Shown here one piece after another: positions 27,624 through 36,883 of a stretch of 64,000 bases of DNA (position 1 is the stretch's first letter; the number at the start of each line of letters is the position of its first letter). The notes under the pieces are model-generated. The model worked only from the letters and a program-made list of their open reading frames with translations, had not been told where the DNA came from and did no database searches. The stretch is from Saprospiraceae bacterium. GTDB taxonomy: Bacteria > Bacteroidota > Bacteroidia > Chitinophagales > Saprospiraceae. The DNA lies in assembly GCA_016715965.1 (NCBI GenBank), contig JADJXG010000001.1, forward strand, positions 434,001-498,000. Direction: 5' to 3'. The translations under genes and the position numbers were made by a program.

Positions 27624-28766
27624 TTACTTAGACAAGTATTTTTTTTCATTCAATATCCGGGAAATGGCAAGTGCGATGATATCAGCAGTGTGATCCCAAC
27701 TAAATTGTTCTCTATGAATTCTGCCAAGGGCTATCCGATGGCTGTGATCTTTCTCCTGATAAAACTGACTCATGCTATTCGCCATATCCGTTGGATCATC
27801 CGGATTAAAGACAAAGGCTCCCGGACCTGCCACCTCCGGTAGCGAAAAGCGGTCTGACACCATCACAGGTACATCGCAATAAAGTGCTTCCAGAACCGGC
27901 ACTCCAAATCCTTCCAAATAAGAAGGCATGATCAGCGCCTCTGCTGACGCTGTTATTTCCGAGAGTTCTGCTTTTTCCAAATAATTCAGATGAATGATAT
28001 CATTTCTGTAGGGTGATTGAGAAATGGTTCTTTCCAATTCCCGATTCATCCAGGCTTTTCTGCCGACAAGTAACAATTTGATATCACTAAATTGACGGTT
28101 CTTAAATATCGTAAATGCCTTTACCAGATTTACTAAATTCTTTCTTGGATGCATTGCGCCTACAAATAATAAATAAGGTGCACCATGACTTACCCTGGCG
28201 CGCACTTTTTCTCTTTTGTCAAGAGAAATTGCATGAAACTCATCTTTACAACCGTTGTAAGCAAGCAGAATTTTTTCAGAGGGTACATGCAATTGTTGGA
28301 TGATGTCATCCTTTGTTGCCTGAGACACCGCAAATACAAGGCTGGCTTTACGCATAAATTTGGGTACAAAATACCGATAATAATTGCGCACGGTCCAGGA
28401 AATTTGATCTGGGTAATGCAGATAAGCCAAATCGTGAAAAACCATTAGCTGTGGTATATTTGCAGCAAGACTAAGGTACCCATCTGGAGAGAGAAACAAA
28501 TCAACCTCATGATTTTTTAGAAATCGTGGTACAGACCATTCAAACCAAATCCACCACAATAGCGGATGTCTGGCGGGAGGATACAAGGTATGCCAGCTTA
28601 CATTTTTTCCACATTCCGGTTTTTTAGAAATATTTCGATCCGTCAATAGTAAAAATTCATGTTCCGGAAAACGAACGGATAATCTCCTTATCAACTCATA
28701 ACTGTACCAACCTATCCCCTCCAATTGATCAGGCAGAATAAACCTCGCGTTAAATGCTATTTTCAT
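27624..28766 (-). CDS. Glycosyltransferase family 4 (GT-B)
   Basis: A 380-residue retaining glycosyltransferase. The N-terminal domain begins MKIAFNARFILPDQLEGIG; the C-terminal GT4 domain shows LLFVGAMHPRKNLVNLVKA and the donor-binding E-x7-E motif in EGFGVPVLE. It resembles mannosyl-/rhamnosyltransferases of polysaccharide loci, but specificity is not readable. The start was set at MKIAFNARF, seven codons inside a longer frame that runs into the divergent nadB leader. It is followed at 2 nt by the GT39-like gene. Confidence 0.93.
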   Translation of the reverse strand: MKIAFNARFILPDQLEGIGWYSYELIRRLSVRFPEHEFLLLTDRNISKKPECGKNVSWHTLYPPARHPLLWWIWFEWSVPRFLKNHEVDLFLSPDGYLSLAANIPQLMVFHDLAYLHYPDQISWTVRNYYRYFVPKFMRKASLVFAVSQATKDDIIQQLHVPSEKILLAYNGCKDEFHAISLDKREKVRARVSHGAPYLLFVGAMHPRKNLVNLVKAFTIFKNRQFSDIKLLLVGRKAWMNRELERTISQSPYRNDIIHLNYLEKAELSEITASAEALIMPSYLEGFGVPVLEALYCDVPVMVSDRFSLPEVAGPGAFVFNPDDPTDMANSMSQFYQEKDHSHRIALGRIHREQFSWDHTADIIALAISRILNEKKYLSK

Positions 28767-28797
28767 ATTGCAATTTTCGGGACCCACATTTTCATCG

Positions 28798-28805
28798 TAA
28801 CTTTA
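28798..28805 (+). promoter_or_regulatory. Probable -7 box for nadB
   Basis: TAACTTTA matches TAnnTTTG at seven of eight positions and lies 18 nt before the chosen nadB ATG. It supports a start at 28824 and excludes the longer in-frame extension upstream. Confidence 0.4.
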
Positions 28806-28823
28806 CCCGAAGAGGTAAAGATA

Positions 28824-30431
28824 ATGAGTGTTCACAAAACCGACGTACTGATCATTGGCACAGGGATTGCAGGTTTATCCACCGCCATTCAAACTGCAAT
28901 TCGAAGACCCGAATTGAGCATTGTTTTGGTGTCCAAGTCCAATAAAGAAGAAACCAACACCCGATATGCCCAGGGTGGTATTGCAGCTGTTTGGGATTTG
29001 TCAGAAGATGATGCTTCTAAACATATTGCTGATACCAAAGATGCCGGAGACGATCTATGCAATCCTGAGGTAGTCAACATTGTCGTGAACGAAGGCCCAG
29101 AACGGGTGAAGGAGTTGATCGAATGGGGTACACGGTTTGATAAGAATAAAATGGACCACTACGATCTGGCCATGGAGGGTGGCCATTCTGAAAAAAGAAT
29201 TCTCCATTTCAGAGATCTGACCGGCGCAGAAATTGAACGGGCATTGCTTGAAAAATGTCTTGAGTTTTCGAACATCAAAATCCTGGAACATTATTATGCC
29301 ATCGATGTCATCACCCAGCACCATTTGGGATATACGGTGACCAGGGTCATGAAAGACATCCAGTGCTACGGAGTGTATTTGCTCAACCTTCAGAATCTGA
29401 GGGTAGAAACCCATTTGGCCCGATTAATTGTACTCGCCACCGGGGGCGCTGGACAAATTTACAAGGCCACGACCAACCCCACGATTTCTACAGGGGATGG
29501 TATCGCCATGATGTACCGTGCCAAAGGACATGTAGAAAATATGGAGTTTGTCCAGTTTCATCCCACTTCACTATTTAACCCAAAAGGAGAAAATCCATCC
29601 TTTTTAATTTCCGAAGCCGTGAGGGGTTTTGGAGGAATTCTAAAAACAAGGGATGGACAGGAATTTATGCACAAATACGACCATCGATTGTCGTTGGCGC
29701 CAAGAGACATTGTCGCAAGGGCCATCGATTCTGAAATGAAAGCCCGAGGCGAAGACTACGTCTGTCTGGATTGCAGACATTTGGACAAGAACGCTTTTAT
29801 TGAGCATTTTCCTACCATTTACAACAAATGTGTTTCCATTGGGATTGATCCATTGGAGGAGATGATTCCTGTGGTGCCTGCCTGCCATTATTTTTGCGGA
29901 GGCATCATGGTAGATCCGAATGGACACACCAATATTCAAAATCTTTATGCCTGCGGGGAGAGCACTTCTACCGGCTTGCATGGCGCCAATAGGCTGGCAT
30001 CCAATTCACTGCTGGAAGGTGCTGTTTTTGCACATCGCATTGCAAAAGACATAGCAGAAAATATAGATCAGGTACAACTCAAAACAGGAATTCCGGAATG
30101 GGATGCAGGCGGAACGACAGATCCAAAAGAAATGGTCTTAATCACCCAAAGTATAAAGGAACTTAAAGAAATCATGTCCTATTATGTCGGAATCGTTCGC
30201 TCCAATGTGAGACTCAAGAGGGCGCTGGATCGATTGCATTTGCTGTACCAGGAAACTGAAGAATTGTATCACAATACGACGCTTTCACCTCAATTGTGCG
30301 AACTGAGAAATCTAATCACAAATGGATATTTGGTGGCAAGAAGCGCTTCGATAAGGAAGGAAAGTCGCGGCTTGCATTTTACCACCGATTATCCGGAAAA
30401 ACATCCTTTTACACAAGATACTTTACTGTAA
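28824..30431 (+). CDS. nadB: L-aspartate oxidase
   Basis: A 535-residue flavoenzyme that oxidises L-aspartate to iminoaspartate, the first step of de novo NAD synthesis. The FAD-binding motif GTGIAGLS is at about residues 12-19. NTRYAQGGIAAVW, FVQFHPT and GLHGANRLASNSLLE are diagnostic for the NadB/SdhA family. The helical C-terminal domain is present (about 430-535). Length is normal. nadA and nadC are not adjacent. The gene stands alone, divergent from the glycosyltransferase pair. Confidence 0.95.
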   Translation: MSVHKTDVLIIGTGIAGLSTAIQTAIRRPELSIVLVSKSNKEETNTRYAQGGIAAVWDLSEDDASKHIADTKDAGDDLCNPEVVNIVVNEGPERVKELIEWGTRFDKNKMDHYDLAMEGGHSEKRILHFRDLTGAEIERALLEKCLEFSNIKILEHYYAIDVITQHHLGYTVTRVMKDIQCYGVYLLNLQNLRVETHLARLIVLATGGAGQIYKATTNPTISTGDGIAMMYRAKGHVENMEFVQFHPTSLFNPKGENPSFLISEAVRGFGGILKTRDGQEFMHKYDHRLSLAPRDIVARAIDSEMKARGEDYVCLDCRHLDKNAFIEHFPTIYNKCVSIGIDPLEEMIPVVPACHYFCGGIMVDPNGHTNIQNLYACGESTSTGLHGANRLASNSLLEGAVFAHRIAKDIAENIDQVQLKTGIPEWDAGGTTDPKEMVLITQSIKELKEIMSYYVGIVRSNVRLKRALDRLHLLYQETEELYHNTTLSPQLCELRNLITNGYLVARSASIRKESRGLHFTTDYPEKHPFTQDTLL

Positions 30432-30495
30432 ACGGGCTTGAGGTTAAATGCACCTTTATTGCAATGAGCATTTCACTTTGCAAAGAAAAATCAGT

Positions 30496-30963
30496 TCATT
30501 TCGGCCACTCCAACTTTGAAATAATTTCATATTCAAATCCTTTTTGCAGCAGATACTGAACGCATTTCTGTTTCTTGATCCTTACATCGCTGTCAGTAAG
30601 ACCCTTGAATTTTTTCAAACCCAATTCTTGGCAAAGGTCCACATATTCATCTTCAGGGATTTCTTCCATTGCTTTCTCAATCAGGCCGTTATAAATATGG
30701 TATGATTTCAAAAGATTGGTTATTTTAATTCTGCCCCAATGGTTGATTCTGAATTTGCCGCGGGTCAGGTTTTTTGCAAATCGCTCCTCATTGATCCAAT
30801 CGTTATGAATAAATTCAAGCATCAGCTCATCCTGCCATTCTTTGGGAATTTTTAACTCCCACATTTTTTGTTCAAACTCCTTCTGACACCGATCGCGGTA
30901 TTGACAAAATTTGAGAAGCTTTTCCCTGAAAACATCCTTTCCAGAAAACATTTCCGATTTCAT
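30496..30963 (-). CDS. recX: RecX family regulatory protein
   Basis: A 155-residue all-helical protein with the tandem three-helix RecX repeats: LLKFCQYRDRCQKEFEQKM, then WINEERFAKNLTRGKFRIN and WGRIKITNLLKSYHI. RecX proteins inhibit or modulate RecA filaments; recA is not in this window. Its ATG overlaps the stop of the HAD gene by 4 nt, so translation is coupled. Length matches the family in Bacteroidota. Confidence 0.9.
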   Translation of the reverse strand: MKSEMFSGKDVFREKLLKFCQYRDRCQKEFEQKMWELKIPKEWQDELMLEFIHNDWINEERFAKNLTRGKFRINHWGRIKITNLLKSYHIYNGLIEKAMEEIPEDEYVDLCQELGLKKFKGLTDSDVRIKKQKCVQYLLQKGFEYEIISKLEWPK

Positions 30964-31583
30964 GGCTCCATCAGGTATTTTTCGATCGCTTCAGAAATGT
31001 CCGCTTTGGAATCATGGGTGATTACTTTGAAACCCTTGCTTTTTGCGGCCAAGGTATTTTCTTCTTTGTCATCAATAAAAAGACAATCTTCAGCAGAAAA
31101 AGGTATCATACTCAGTACCTGCTCATAGATTCTCAATTCAGGCTTTCTCATGCGCAACTCGTGAGAGAAAAACAACTGTTGAAAACAGGATACAAAACGT
31201 TGGTATTGATTTGTACGGTGCATCATGCTCTGCACCTTCCGCAGATGGGTGATATTGGTGTTGCTCAAAAGGTACAATGGATATTGATCGGAAAGTTTCT
31301 CCAGAAATTGAAGTCGCTGCTCCGGTAAATCTAAAAGCATTGCATTCCAGTGACGAACATAGATATCTCCATCCAGGACCATTTTGGATCTTCTTTGTAG
31401 TCTATTGAAGAATGCATCCTCCGAAATTTCACCTCGTTCAAATGGGTAGAAAACCTGTTGCCAAACATCCTCAATCCTTGCAGGATCTAATATTTCCTGG
31501 TAAGCGGACCATGTTTTTTCTTCATCCAAATTGAGCAATACGCCCCCAAAGTCAAAAATAATACATTTAATTTCTGTTTCCAT
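30960..31583 (-). CDS. HAD-superfamily hydrolase (YihX-like phosphatase)
   Basis: A 207-residue haloacid dehalogenase-like hydrolase. Motif I is IIFDFGGVLLNLD with the nucleophilic Asp, motif II LLSNTN, motif III KPELRIYEQVL and motif IV CLFIDDKEENTLAA. An alpha-helical cap lies between motifs I and II. It probably dephosphorylates a sugar phosphate; the substrate is unknown. The start METEIKCIIFD was chosen because the -7 box TATCTTTG ends five bases upstream, so the mRNA appears leaderless. It overlaps recX by 4 nt. Confidence 0.92.
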   Translation of the reverse strand: METEIKCIIFDFGGVLLNLDEEKTWSAYQEILDPARIEDVWQQVFYPFERGEISEDAFFNRLQRRSKMVLDGDIYVRHWNAMLLDLPEQRLQFLEKLSDQYPLYLLSNTNITHLRKVQSMMHRTNQYQRFVSCFQQLFFSHELRMRKPELRIYEQVLSMIPFSAEDCLFIDDKEENTLAAKSKGFKVITHDSKADISEAIEKYLMEP

Positions 31584-31588
31584 TGGCG

Positions 31589-31596
31589 CAAAGATA
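31589..31596 (-). promoter_or_regulatory. -7 promoter box for the HAD-recX operon
   Basis: TATCTTTG on the minus strand, an exact consensus match five bases before the HAD ATG. It fixes the start codon at 31583 and implies little or no 5' leader. Confidence 0.6.
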
Positions 31597-31720
31597 CGAT
31601 TATTGAGTTTACAGCCTCCTAGCTCTTGCCCACAACAACATACTCCCACCAAAGTGGATGGATGAGAAGAGTGTTGAATAATGAAACAACAATAAATAGA
31701 ACAGAAAAGAGAATCTATGG

Positions 31721-31728
31721 TATATTTG
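31721..31728 (+). promoter_or_regulatory. -7 promoter box upstream of a hypothetical envelope gene
   Basis: TATATTTG, an exact TAnnTTTG match. It overlaps the first codons of the longest possible frame (ATG at 31717), so the true start should be downstream, at 31798. Confidence 0.5.
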
Positions 31729-31797
31729 CTACTTAACCAATTTATAATTCAAGTGCACCAATTGTTTGCTCGTATTTTAAGAAAATTGACATGCTTT

Positions 31798-32301
31798 ATG
31801 ACATATTTCTGCTTACTCGGGTGGATTCCATTTTTTGGATGTTGTCAAATTGAAAAAACTGACTCAAGACTTCCAAATTCCGTTGGCGATATCCTCTTTG
31901 ACAGTTTGCTGGATAATAAGGAATTCTTCCTATGCAACGAGAAAGATATCATGCAATATCACAACAACGAAAAAGGATTGGAATACAAAGATGAAAAATG
32001 GGCCATCCTTCAGGAATTTGAGAAAAAATATCACCATGAAATTGATAGCAGTCAAAATGGATTGATTCGGGTGCGATTTGTAGTCAATTGCAAAGGGCAG
32101 ACGGATCGCTTTAGAATCATTGGTATGGATGAATACTATCAAGCTAAAACTTTTAATACACAAATTACAAATCAATTATTGGATATTTGCAAGAATCTGG
32201 ATGGTTGGCTACCAAAAAAATTGGAAGACGTGGAGATGGATTACTACCAATACCTGATATTTAAAATTGTAAATGGACAGCTCACCGAAATAATGCCCTG
32301 A
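31798..32301 (+). CDS. Hypothetical exported protein with TonB-C-like region
   Basis: A 167-residue protein of unknown function. It begins MTYFCLLGWIPFFGCCQIEK, a short hydrophobic segment followed by two cysteines that could serve as a lipobox. The C-terminal part, GLIRVRFVVNCKGQTDRF through LDICKNLDGWLPKK, resembles the TonB C-terminal fold often seen in small Bacteroidota envelope proteins. The longer frame starting at 31717 is rejected because a -7 box lies inside it. One base separates its stop from the next gene, so the two are coupled. Confidence 0.65.
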   Translation: MTYFCLLGWIPFFGCCQIEKTDSRLPNSVGDILFDSLLDNKEFFLCNEKDIMQYHNNEKGLEYKDEKWAILQEFEKKYHHEIDSSQNGLIRVRFVVNCKGQTDRFRIIGMDEYYQAKTFNTQITNQLLDICKNLDGWLPKKLEDVEMDYYQYLIFKIVNGQLTEIMP

Positions 32302-32302
32302 C

Positions 32303-33100
32303 ATGAGATGGATTGGTTTTATATTTATCTTACCTACTCTACTTTCAAGCCAGTCTCCAAACTGCAACGTATATCTATACAACAAAGATACAGCACAGTA
32401 CAAAGCCTGCAAAATGGTGGAGTCCGTTCCGTTCTATCAATACTCAAGATCCTATCAAGAGCGGTTTGACAGTGCGCTTATAATATGTCCTTACTTCGCT
32501 TATGCTTACTCTGCAAAATCAACGGCCTATTTAAAAAGCGGAGATTTTATAAACTGGAAATTTCTGATTGACAAAGCAGTCCAATTTGACAGTATTTATC
32601 TGGACTATAGAGCGTGGTGCAGATATCAGTTTTTTAGAGATTACAAAGGTGCCATTCAGGACATCGAGATACTGGAAAAAAGGTCGAAATCAAAAGAAAT
32701 TGGCTATTCCGCCGGGGGAGAATATCACCTTCTTGTTGCAAAGGCAATGTGTTATAGCGCCTTGAATCAAAAGCACAAAGCCATTGAAATACTTGAAGAT
32801 TTGCTTTCGGATACGAATTATCTGGTGGGTCAATATGATTACTATCAGCTTGCAGTGAGCTATTTTCAAATAAATGACTACGAGAAGGCGTGGCATTATT
32901 GTGTGGAACAAAATAAAGTGTACGAGTTGGCTGAAAGTAAATATTATATGGCCAAAATTTCCAAACTAAAAGGTAAGCAGTTGGAATATTCAAATCTAAA
33001 AGCAGAAGCAATCAGATTGTATCAAAAAGAAAGCTACCTTTTTGATCCTTACACCGAACATTTCAACAAAGTATATTATAAAACGATTCTAAATCTATGA
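32303..33100 (+). CDS. Exported TPR-like hypothetical protein
   Basis: A 265-residue protein with a short signal-like N-terminus (MRWIGFIFILPTLLSSQ) and helical repeats resembling tetratricopeptide repeats, such as AMCYSALNQKHKAIEILEDL and LAVSYFQINDYEKAWHYCV. TPRs mediate protein contacts; no catalytic motif is visible. It starts 1 nt after the upstream TonB-C-like gene and precedes a small cytoplasmic gene by 34 nt. Function unknown. Confidence 0.75.
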   Translation: MRWIGFIFILPTLLSSQSPNCNVYLYNKDTAQYKACKMVESVPFYQYSRSYQERFDSALIICPYFAYAYSAKSTAYLKSGDFINWKFLIDKAVQFDSIYLDYRAWCRYQFFRDYKGAIQDIEILEKRSKSKEIGYSAGGEYHLLVAKAMCYSALNQKHKAIEILEDLLSDTNYLVGQYDYYQLAVSYFQINDYEKAWHYCVEQNKVYELAESKYYMAKISKLKGKQLEYSNLKAEAIRLYQKESYLFDPYTEHFNKVYYKTILNL

Positions 33101-33134
33101 CAGCATAAAATGAAAATATAAAAATAATTGAACA

Positions 33135-33482
33135 ATGAGCAAGATTCATTTAATGGAAAATTATGGGACTTTGTCAGAAACGATCAATGCCCTACAAAAA
33201 ATCGGATACACCATGGATTTTAACATCCGGGAAGCTTGCCTTGTCTGTCAACAAGCAGGAATTGAAATGTCTGCAGAGGAATTTAAAATTGACAAAGTGT
33301 ATCGTTTTGAGGGATCCTCCAATCCAGATGATCAATCGATCCTTTATGCGATCTCTTCCGAAAAATATCAAATAAAAGGTGTTCTGGTCAATGGATATGG
33401 CATATCGGCAGAAGATTTTCCCTCAGAATTGGTGCGCAAACTGAATACTCACGCCAATCAGGAGAGCAGACAGGATGAATAA
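33135..33482 (+). CDS. Small conserved protein of the type labelled 'phosphoribosylpyrophosphate synthetase'
   Basis: A 115-residue cytosolic protein. It has the pattern of a widespread Bacteroidota family: a TLSETINALQKIGYTMDF start, CLVCQ motif, then YRFEGSSNPDDQSILYAISS and VLVNGYGI. Database entries of this family often carry the name phosphoribosylpyrophosphate synthetase, but the protein is far too short and lacks the PRPP-synthase motifs, so that label is probably wrong. The actual role is unknown. Its last 8 nt overlap the start of the next gene. Confidence 0.75.
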   Translation: MSKIHLMENYGTLSETINALQKIGYTMDFNIREACLVCQQAGIEMSAEEFKIDKVYRFEGSSNPDDQSILYAISSEKYQIKGVLVNGYGISAEDFPSELVRKLNTHANQESRQDE

Positions 33483-34443
33483 AATAAGCTCCTTATTCTT
33501 GATACTTCTTGGAATCAGGATAATTTCCCACTCCATGGATGCTCATCCGGGGATAGGCCTGGTCATCGATCGCGCCGGAAATATCTATTACACCGATTTG
33601 AAAAATATTTGGAAACAATCTCCGGATGGTCGAAAACGGATTGTAGTAGAAGGAGTTCATTCTCACGAACTGTATATGGATTCAGAGGATCAATTGTATG
33701 GAGAACATTTGTGGTATAAACCAGAAGAAGATCAATTTTACCAATACCATTGGTGTCTTCAAAACAATGGAAAACTGACCCTATTATAGGATACATTGGA
33801 AGCATATACTCGTCCCAAATCATTTTCATTTACAAGAGATAAAGAAGGGCGGATGTATTGGTATGAAGCAAGTGTTGAAAAAGACAGCGTTTACTTTATA
33901 CGGAAAGATACATCAGGTCAAACAATGACTTTTGCCTCGGGTCAATTCAGAGACATCCGGTGGATGTTTTGCCACCCTATGGGATCTGTGCATTTTCTGG
34001 ATGGAAATGATTTATACAAGATTGAACCTGATGGACAATTCACCCTCCTTGCGAAAGAACTTTGTATGCACAAACAATGTCCCGACACAAGCGACAAAAA
34101 GCACAGTGTATTTGGGATATGGTGGGATGATCAAAACAATATCTACGCTGCAATCTATGAGGACCGCTGCATTCTACAAATTACTCCAAACGGAGAATTC
34201 CATCCAATCTACCAATCAACGGATGGGTTCCCGATCAATGGCTTATTCGATCACCAAAAACAATTGTGGATTTTGGAAAATGAAGAGATTCGGAAAATTG
34301 ATTTTAAAATTCCATCTTCAGGACCTGATATTGTTCGCAAATATGATACTTCATATCTATTATTGATTGGGGCTGTTGTCCTACTCGGTATTACTGGATG
34401 GCTTATTCAATATTTTTTCCATCAAAGAAAATCCACCCATTAA
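33475..34443 (+). pseudogene. NHL/beta-propeller-like membrane-anchored protein interrupted by an in-frame amber stop
   Basis: One continuous reading frame is broken by TAG at 33787-33789 (codon 105). The 5' part encodes a signal peptide and propeller-like strands (PGIGLVIDRAGNIYYTDLKN). The 3' part, in the same frame, continues the same kind of repeats (DLYKIEPDGQFTLLAKEL, DDQNNIYAAIYEDRCILQI) and ends in a transmembrane helix (LLIGAVVLLGITGWLIQYF) plus a basic tail. Without the stop the product would be about 322 residues. Codon use continues unchanged after TAG, which suggests a recent nonsense mutation, a sequence error or readthrough. A TTG at 33796 could reinitiate translation. Function unknown. 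Confidence 0.72.
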
Positions 34444-34612
34444 AACCAATGAAATTTTCCATTTGAAAATTCTAAAATAACAAACCAAGTCTCGGGTCAT
34501 CTTGTTTGCAAGAAGTAATTCTTACCATTTGGCCAAATTCCATAACTTTTAAACGAACCAGCGATTGTATTAAAATATGAAAAAACCGAAATTCATTCTG
34601 CACAATACAAAA

Positions 34613-35161
34613 ATGGTGAAACTGAAAACCCTTTTTCTTTTTCCATTTTTGGTTGTTTGCCTTGGGTCGACACTGGAGGCTCAAACGATCCCATCCGCTC
34701 AATTTATTGGAATCAATCCAAGTGTGACGTTAGAACCCTTTTATGAAAAAGGAGAGCTTGATGTAAATATAGCTCCTTTTGTTTATCAGCGAAGTCTTGG
34801 TGCCAGAATGGACTTGCGTATGGGTGCTTTGGTCAATCTTGGTATCCGAAAAAAAGGCAATGGCATTAGTCATTTTGGCGTTGAAACTGCGCTGCCATGG
34901 TTCCTCAAAAAGAAATCAGACAAAGCTCAAAATTCGATGGGTTTCTATCTGGCGCCGATCGTCAGCCTTTCCAGAAATCTCATGGAAGAGCACAATAATC
35001 TTGGCTTCTGGGTGGAACCTGGATATCATTTGTTGTTTGAATCAGGGTTTGCCATTTCATTTGGAATTCAGACAGGAGGCACCTACTTTGTGTTTGACAC
35101 TGGTCAAAAAGAATGGAAAAGTCATTTTGGGATCAAGGTCATACTTGGACTTTGGTTATAG
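34613..35161 (+). CDS. Predicted outer-membrane beta-barrel protein, hypothetical
   Basis: A 182-residue protein with signal peptide MVKLKTLFLFPFLVVCLGST (cleavage near LEAQ). It is followed by alternating amphipathic strands ending in an aromatic/hydrophobic residue (HFGIKVILGLWL), typical of a small outer-membrane barrel. The upstream ATG at 34577 would add 12 polar residues before the signal and is less likely. No family recognised. It stands between the interrupted propeller gene and a GNAT gene. Confidence 0.65.
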   Translation: MVKLKTLFLFPFLVVCLGSTLEAQTIPSAQFIGINPSVTLEPFYEKGELDVNIAPFVYQRSLGARMDLRMGALVNLGIRKKGNGISHFGVETALPWFLKKKSDKAQNSMGFYLAPIVSLSRNLMEEHNNLGFWVEPGYHLLFESGFAISFGIQTGGTYFVFDTGQKEWKSHFGIKVILGLWL

Positions 35162-35190
35162 AGCTTTGTCCTCAATAAAATTACCATCTC

Positions 35191-35721
35191 ATGATTTACG
35201 GCACTAGAATCTCATTAAAACCTGCAACGAGAAAAGATAAATCAAAAATATATGAATGGCTGGTATACTCCAATCTATCAAAAGAAATGTTTGGACCTCC
35301 CAAATACCCAGATTGCCCTGCTCCAAGTTGGGAAGAGTTTGATGAAGATTATCTGGATCATTATTTTGATGACTCCAAACCTACAGAAGGCCGATGTTAT
35401 ATCATTCTGCGGGATGATCTGGAAATTGGTCAAATAAACTACAACCATATTGATCCGGAGAGCCGGACCACCGAACTGGACGTATGGCTTTCTGATAAAA
35501 AGTACACTGGTAAGGCTTATGGGGTTGAAGCCATAGGGCTACTTTGTGATTATTTATTCCGCTCATTTGGATGCCAAATATTCTATCTTGCTCCATCACA
35601 AAGGAATGCCAAGGCCATAAGAGCCTACCAAAAAGCTGGTTTCGAACCAATGCAGAAACAACCGGATCATTTTATTCCTGACTATTCTGATTCGATCCTT
35701 CTGCAAAAAAAAATAAAATAA
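35191..35721 (+). CDS. GNAT family N-acetyltransferase (RimJ/RimL-like)
   Basis: A 176-residue acetyltransferase. It begins GTRISLKPATRKDKSKIYEWL, has ELDVWLSDKKYTGKAYGVEA as the acetyl-CoA binding region, and ends with NAKAIRAYQKAGFEP, the classic GNAT motif B. It probably acetylates an amine of a protein, antibiotic or metabolite; the substrate is unknown. It has its own upstream spacer of 29 nt and no close downstream partner. Confidence 0.9.
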   Translation: MIYGTRISLKPATRKDKSKIYEWLVYSNLSKEMFGPPKYPDCPAPSWEEFDEDYLDHYFDDSKPTEGRCYIILRDDLEIGQINYNHIDPESRTTELDVWLSDKKYTGKAYGVEAIGLLCDYLFRSFGCQIFYLAPSQRNAKAIRAYQKAGFEPMQKQPDHFIPDYSDSILLQKKIK

Positions 35722-36242
35722 ATCGATGAATTGGGATATGAGTTCAACATAACTTGAGATTGCCATTGTCAGCAGTAGCCTTGCAATTGGGTGCATTTTA
35801 CCGGGGCATTTCGAAGATCGGACTTCCTATTTACCCAAATTGGCCCAATTTATTTTTGCGCTCCTTTTCCTTCCTGGTCTAAGCTTATTTTTAAACAGAT
35901 CAGCGGCTTAGACCGTATATACCATACCCTTGAGCACAGTTCTCTCTATGCACAAAATCCTTCATTCAAGAAACAATATCAATGAATGGACAGGACAACC
36001 TGAGGACAAGTACTGCGCATCCAGAAAATAGGATGAGAACATATTTGAAGAAAAAAATGGAATTTGAGCAAATATTTAGAAATTTCGGAGTTAAAACAAA
36101 AATTTTGGCCCGATCCATTGAATTTGACTTATCTTTTGGCTTTGTAAATCAGAAGCCGTTTTCCAATGGCCATCCAGCTTATGAAAAATGGTTTATCTAA
36201 GTGATTATATACCAAGTTATTCCAATCCAAATATGATAAATT
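35722..36242. other. Spacer without a convincing gene
   Basis: About 520 bases. Two short overlapping frames (35791-35985, 35982-36200) have no recognisable domain, no promoter box and no repeat pattern. They may be decayed coding DNA. I see no RNA gene or clear terminator here. Confidence 0.5.
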
Positions 36243-36614
36243 ATGAAACTAGGTGCTTTTTCAATCAGTCTTAATGTCAAAAACCTGCAGGTTTCCAAAC
36301 AGTTTTATGAGAATCTAGGATTCACAGCCATTGCAGGAAAACTTGAACAAAATTATCTTATTTTAAAAAATGGCAACGCTCTGATCGGACTATTCCATGG
36401 GATGTTTGAAGGAAATATGCTGACCTTTAATCCGGGTTGGGATGAGAGTGGCAATGCAGTGGACCCATTCGATGATGTCAGGTCAATCCAAAAAGAGTTA
36501 AAATCCAAAGGAATTATCCCTAAACCTGAAGTAGATGAGGGTACTTCCGGTCCTGGATATATTTCCCTGATTGACCCGGATGGCAATCCAATTCTAATTG
36601 ATCAGCACCGGTGA
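36243..36614 (+). CDS. VOC family protein (glyoxalase/dioxygenase fold)
   Basis: A 123-residue vicinal-oxygen-chelate protein. It shows FSISLNVKNLQVSKQFYENL at the start of the first beta-alpha-beta-beta-beta module, and GYISLIDPDGNPILIDQH at the end of the second, where the last Asp/His positions lie near the metal site. The usual first-strand His ligand appears replaced by Ser (SISLNV), so metal binding and catalysis are uncertain. Standalone gene. Confidence 0.87.
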   Translation: MKLGAFSISLNVKNLQVSKQFYENLGFTAIAGKLEQNYLILKNGNALIGLFHGMFEGNMLTFNPGWDESGNAVDPFDDVRSIQKELKSKGIIPKPEVDEGTSGPGYISLIDPDGNPILIDQHR

Positions 36615-36638
36615 TTTTTTCTCATTGATCCAATCCCT

Positions 36639-36776
36639 GCCCTCTATCTATTTGTTTAGCTACAAAATCTAAAAAACTTAAAATTATTAAAGCCGCTCAA
36701 CAAATTGATCGCTTTTTAGAGGCATTTGAAGCCAATCAGCCACCGCCCTCAAAACATAAGGTATTAGAATTCTGAT
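36639..36776 (+). pseudogene. Possible coding remnant (open frame without a start)
   Basis: A frame reading KSKKLKIIKAAQQIDRFLEA then FEANQPPPSKHKVLEF and a TGA stop at about 36774. It has protein-like composition but no ATG and a short length, and I cannot assign a family. It may be the tail of a decayed gene lying between the VOC gene and the cyclase. Confidence 0.3.
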
Positions 36777-36883
36777 TGGAAATATTTTTGTTTGAATCCT
36801 GATGAATTCACTATTTTTAGGCAAAATCTACAATAACCAGCTGGGTGAGTTCAATCTTTGAAAATTATATTTTTAAATTTCAG

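Noticed and set aside
31717..31798. Longer start for the TonB-C-like protein
   Set aside because: An exact -7 promoter box lies inside this extension at 31721-31728.
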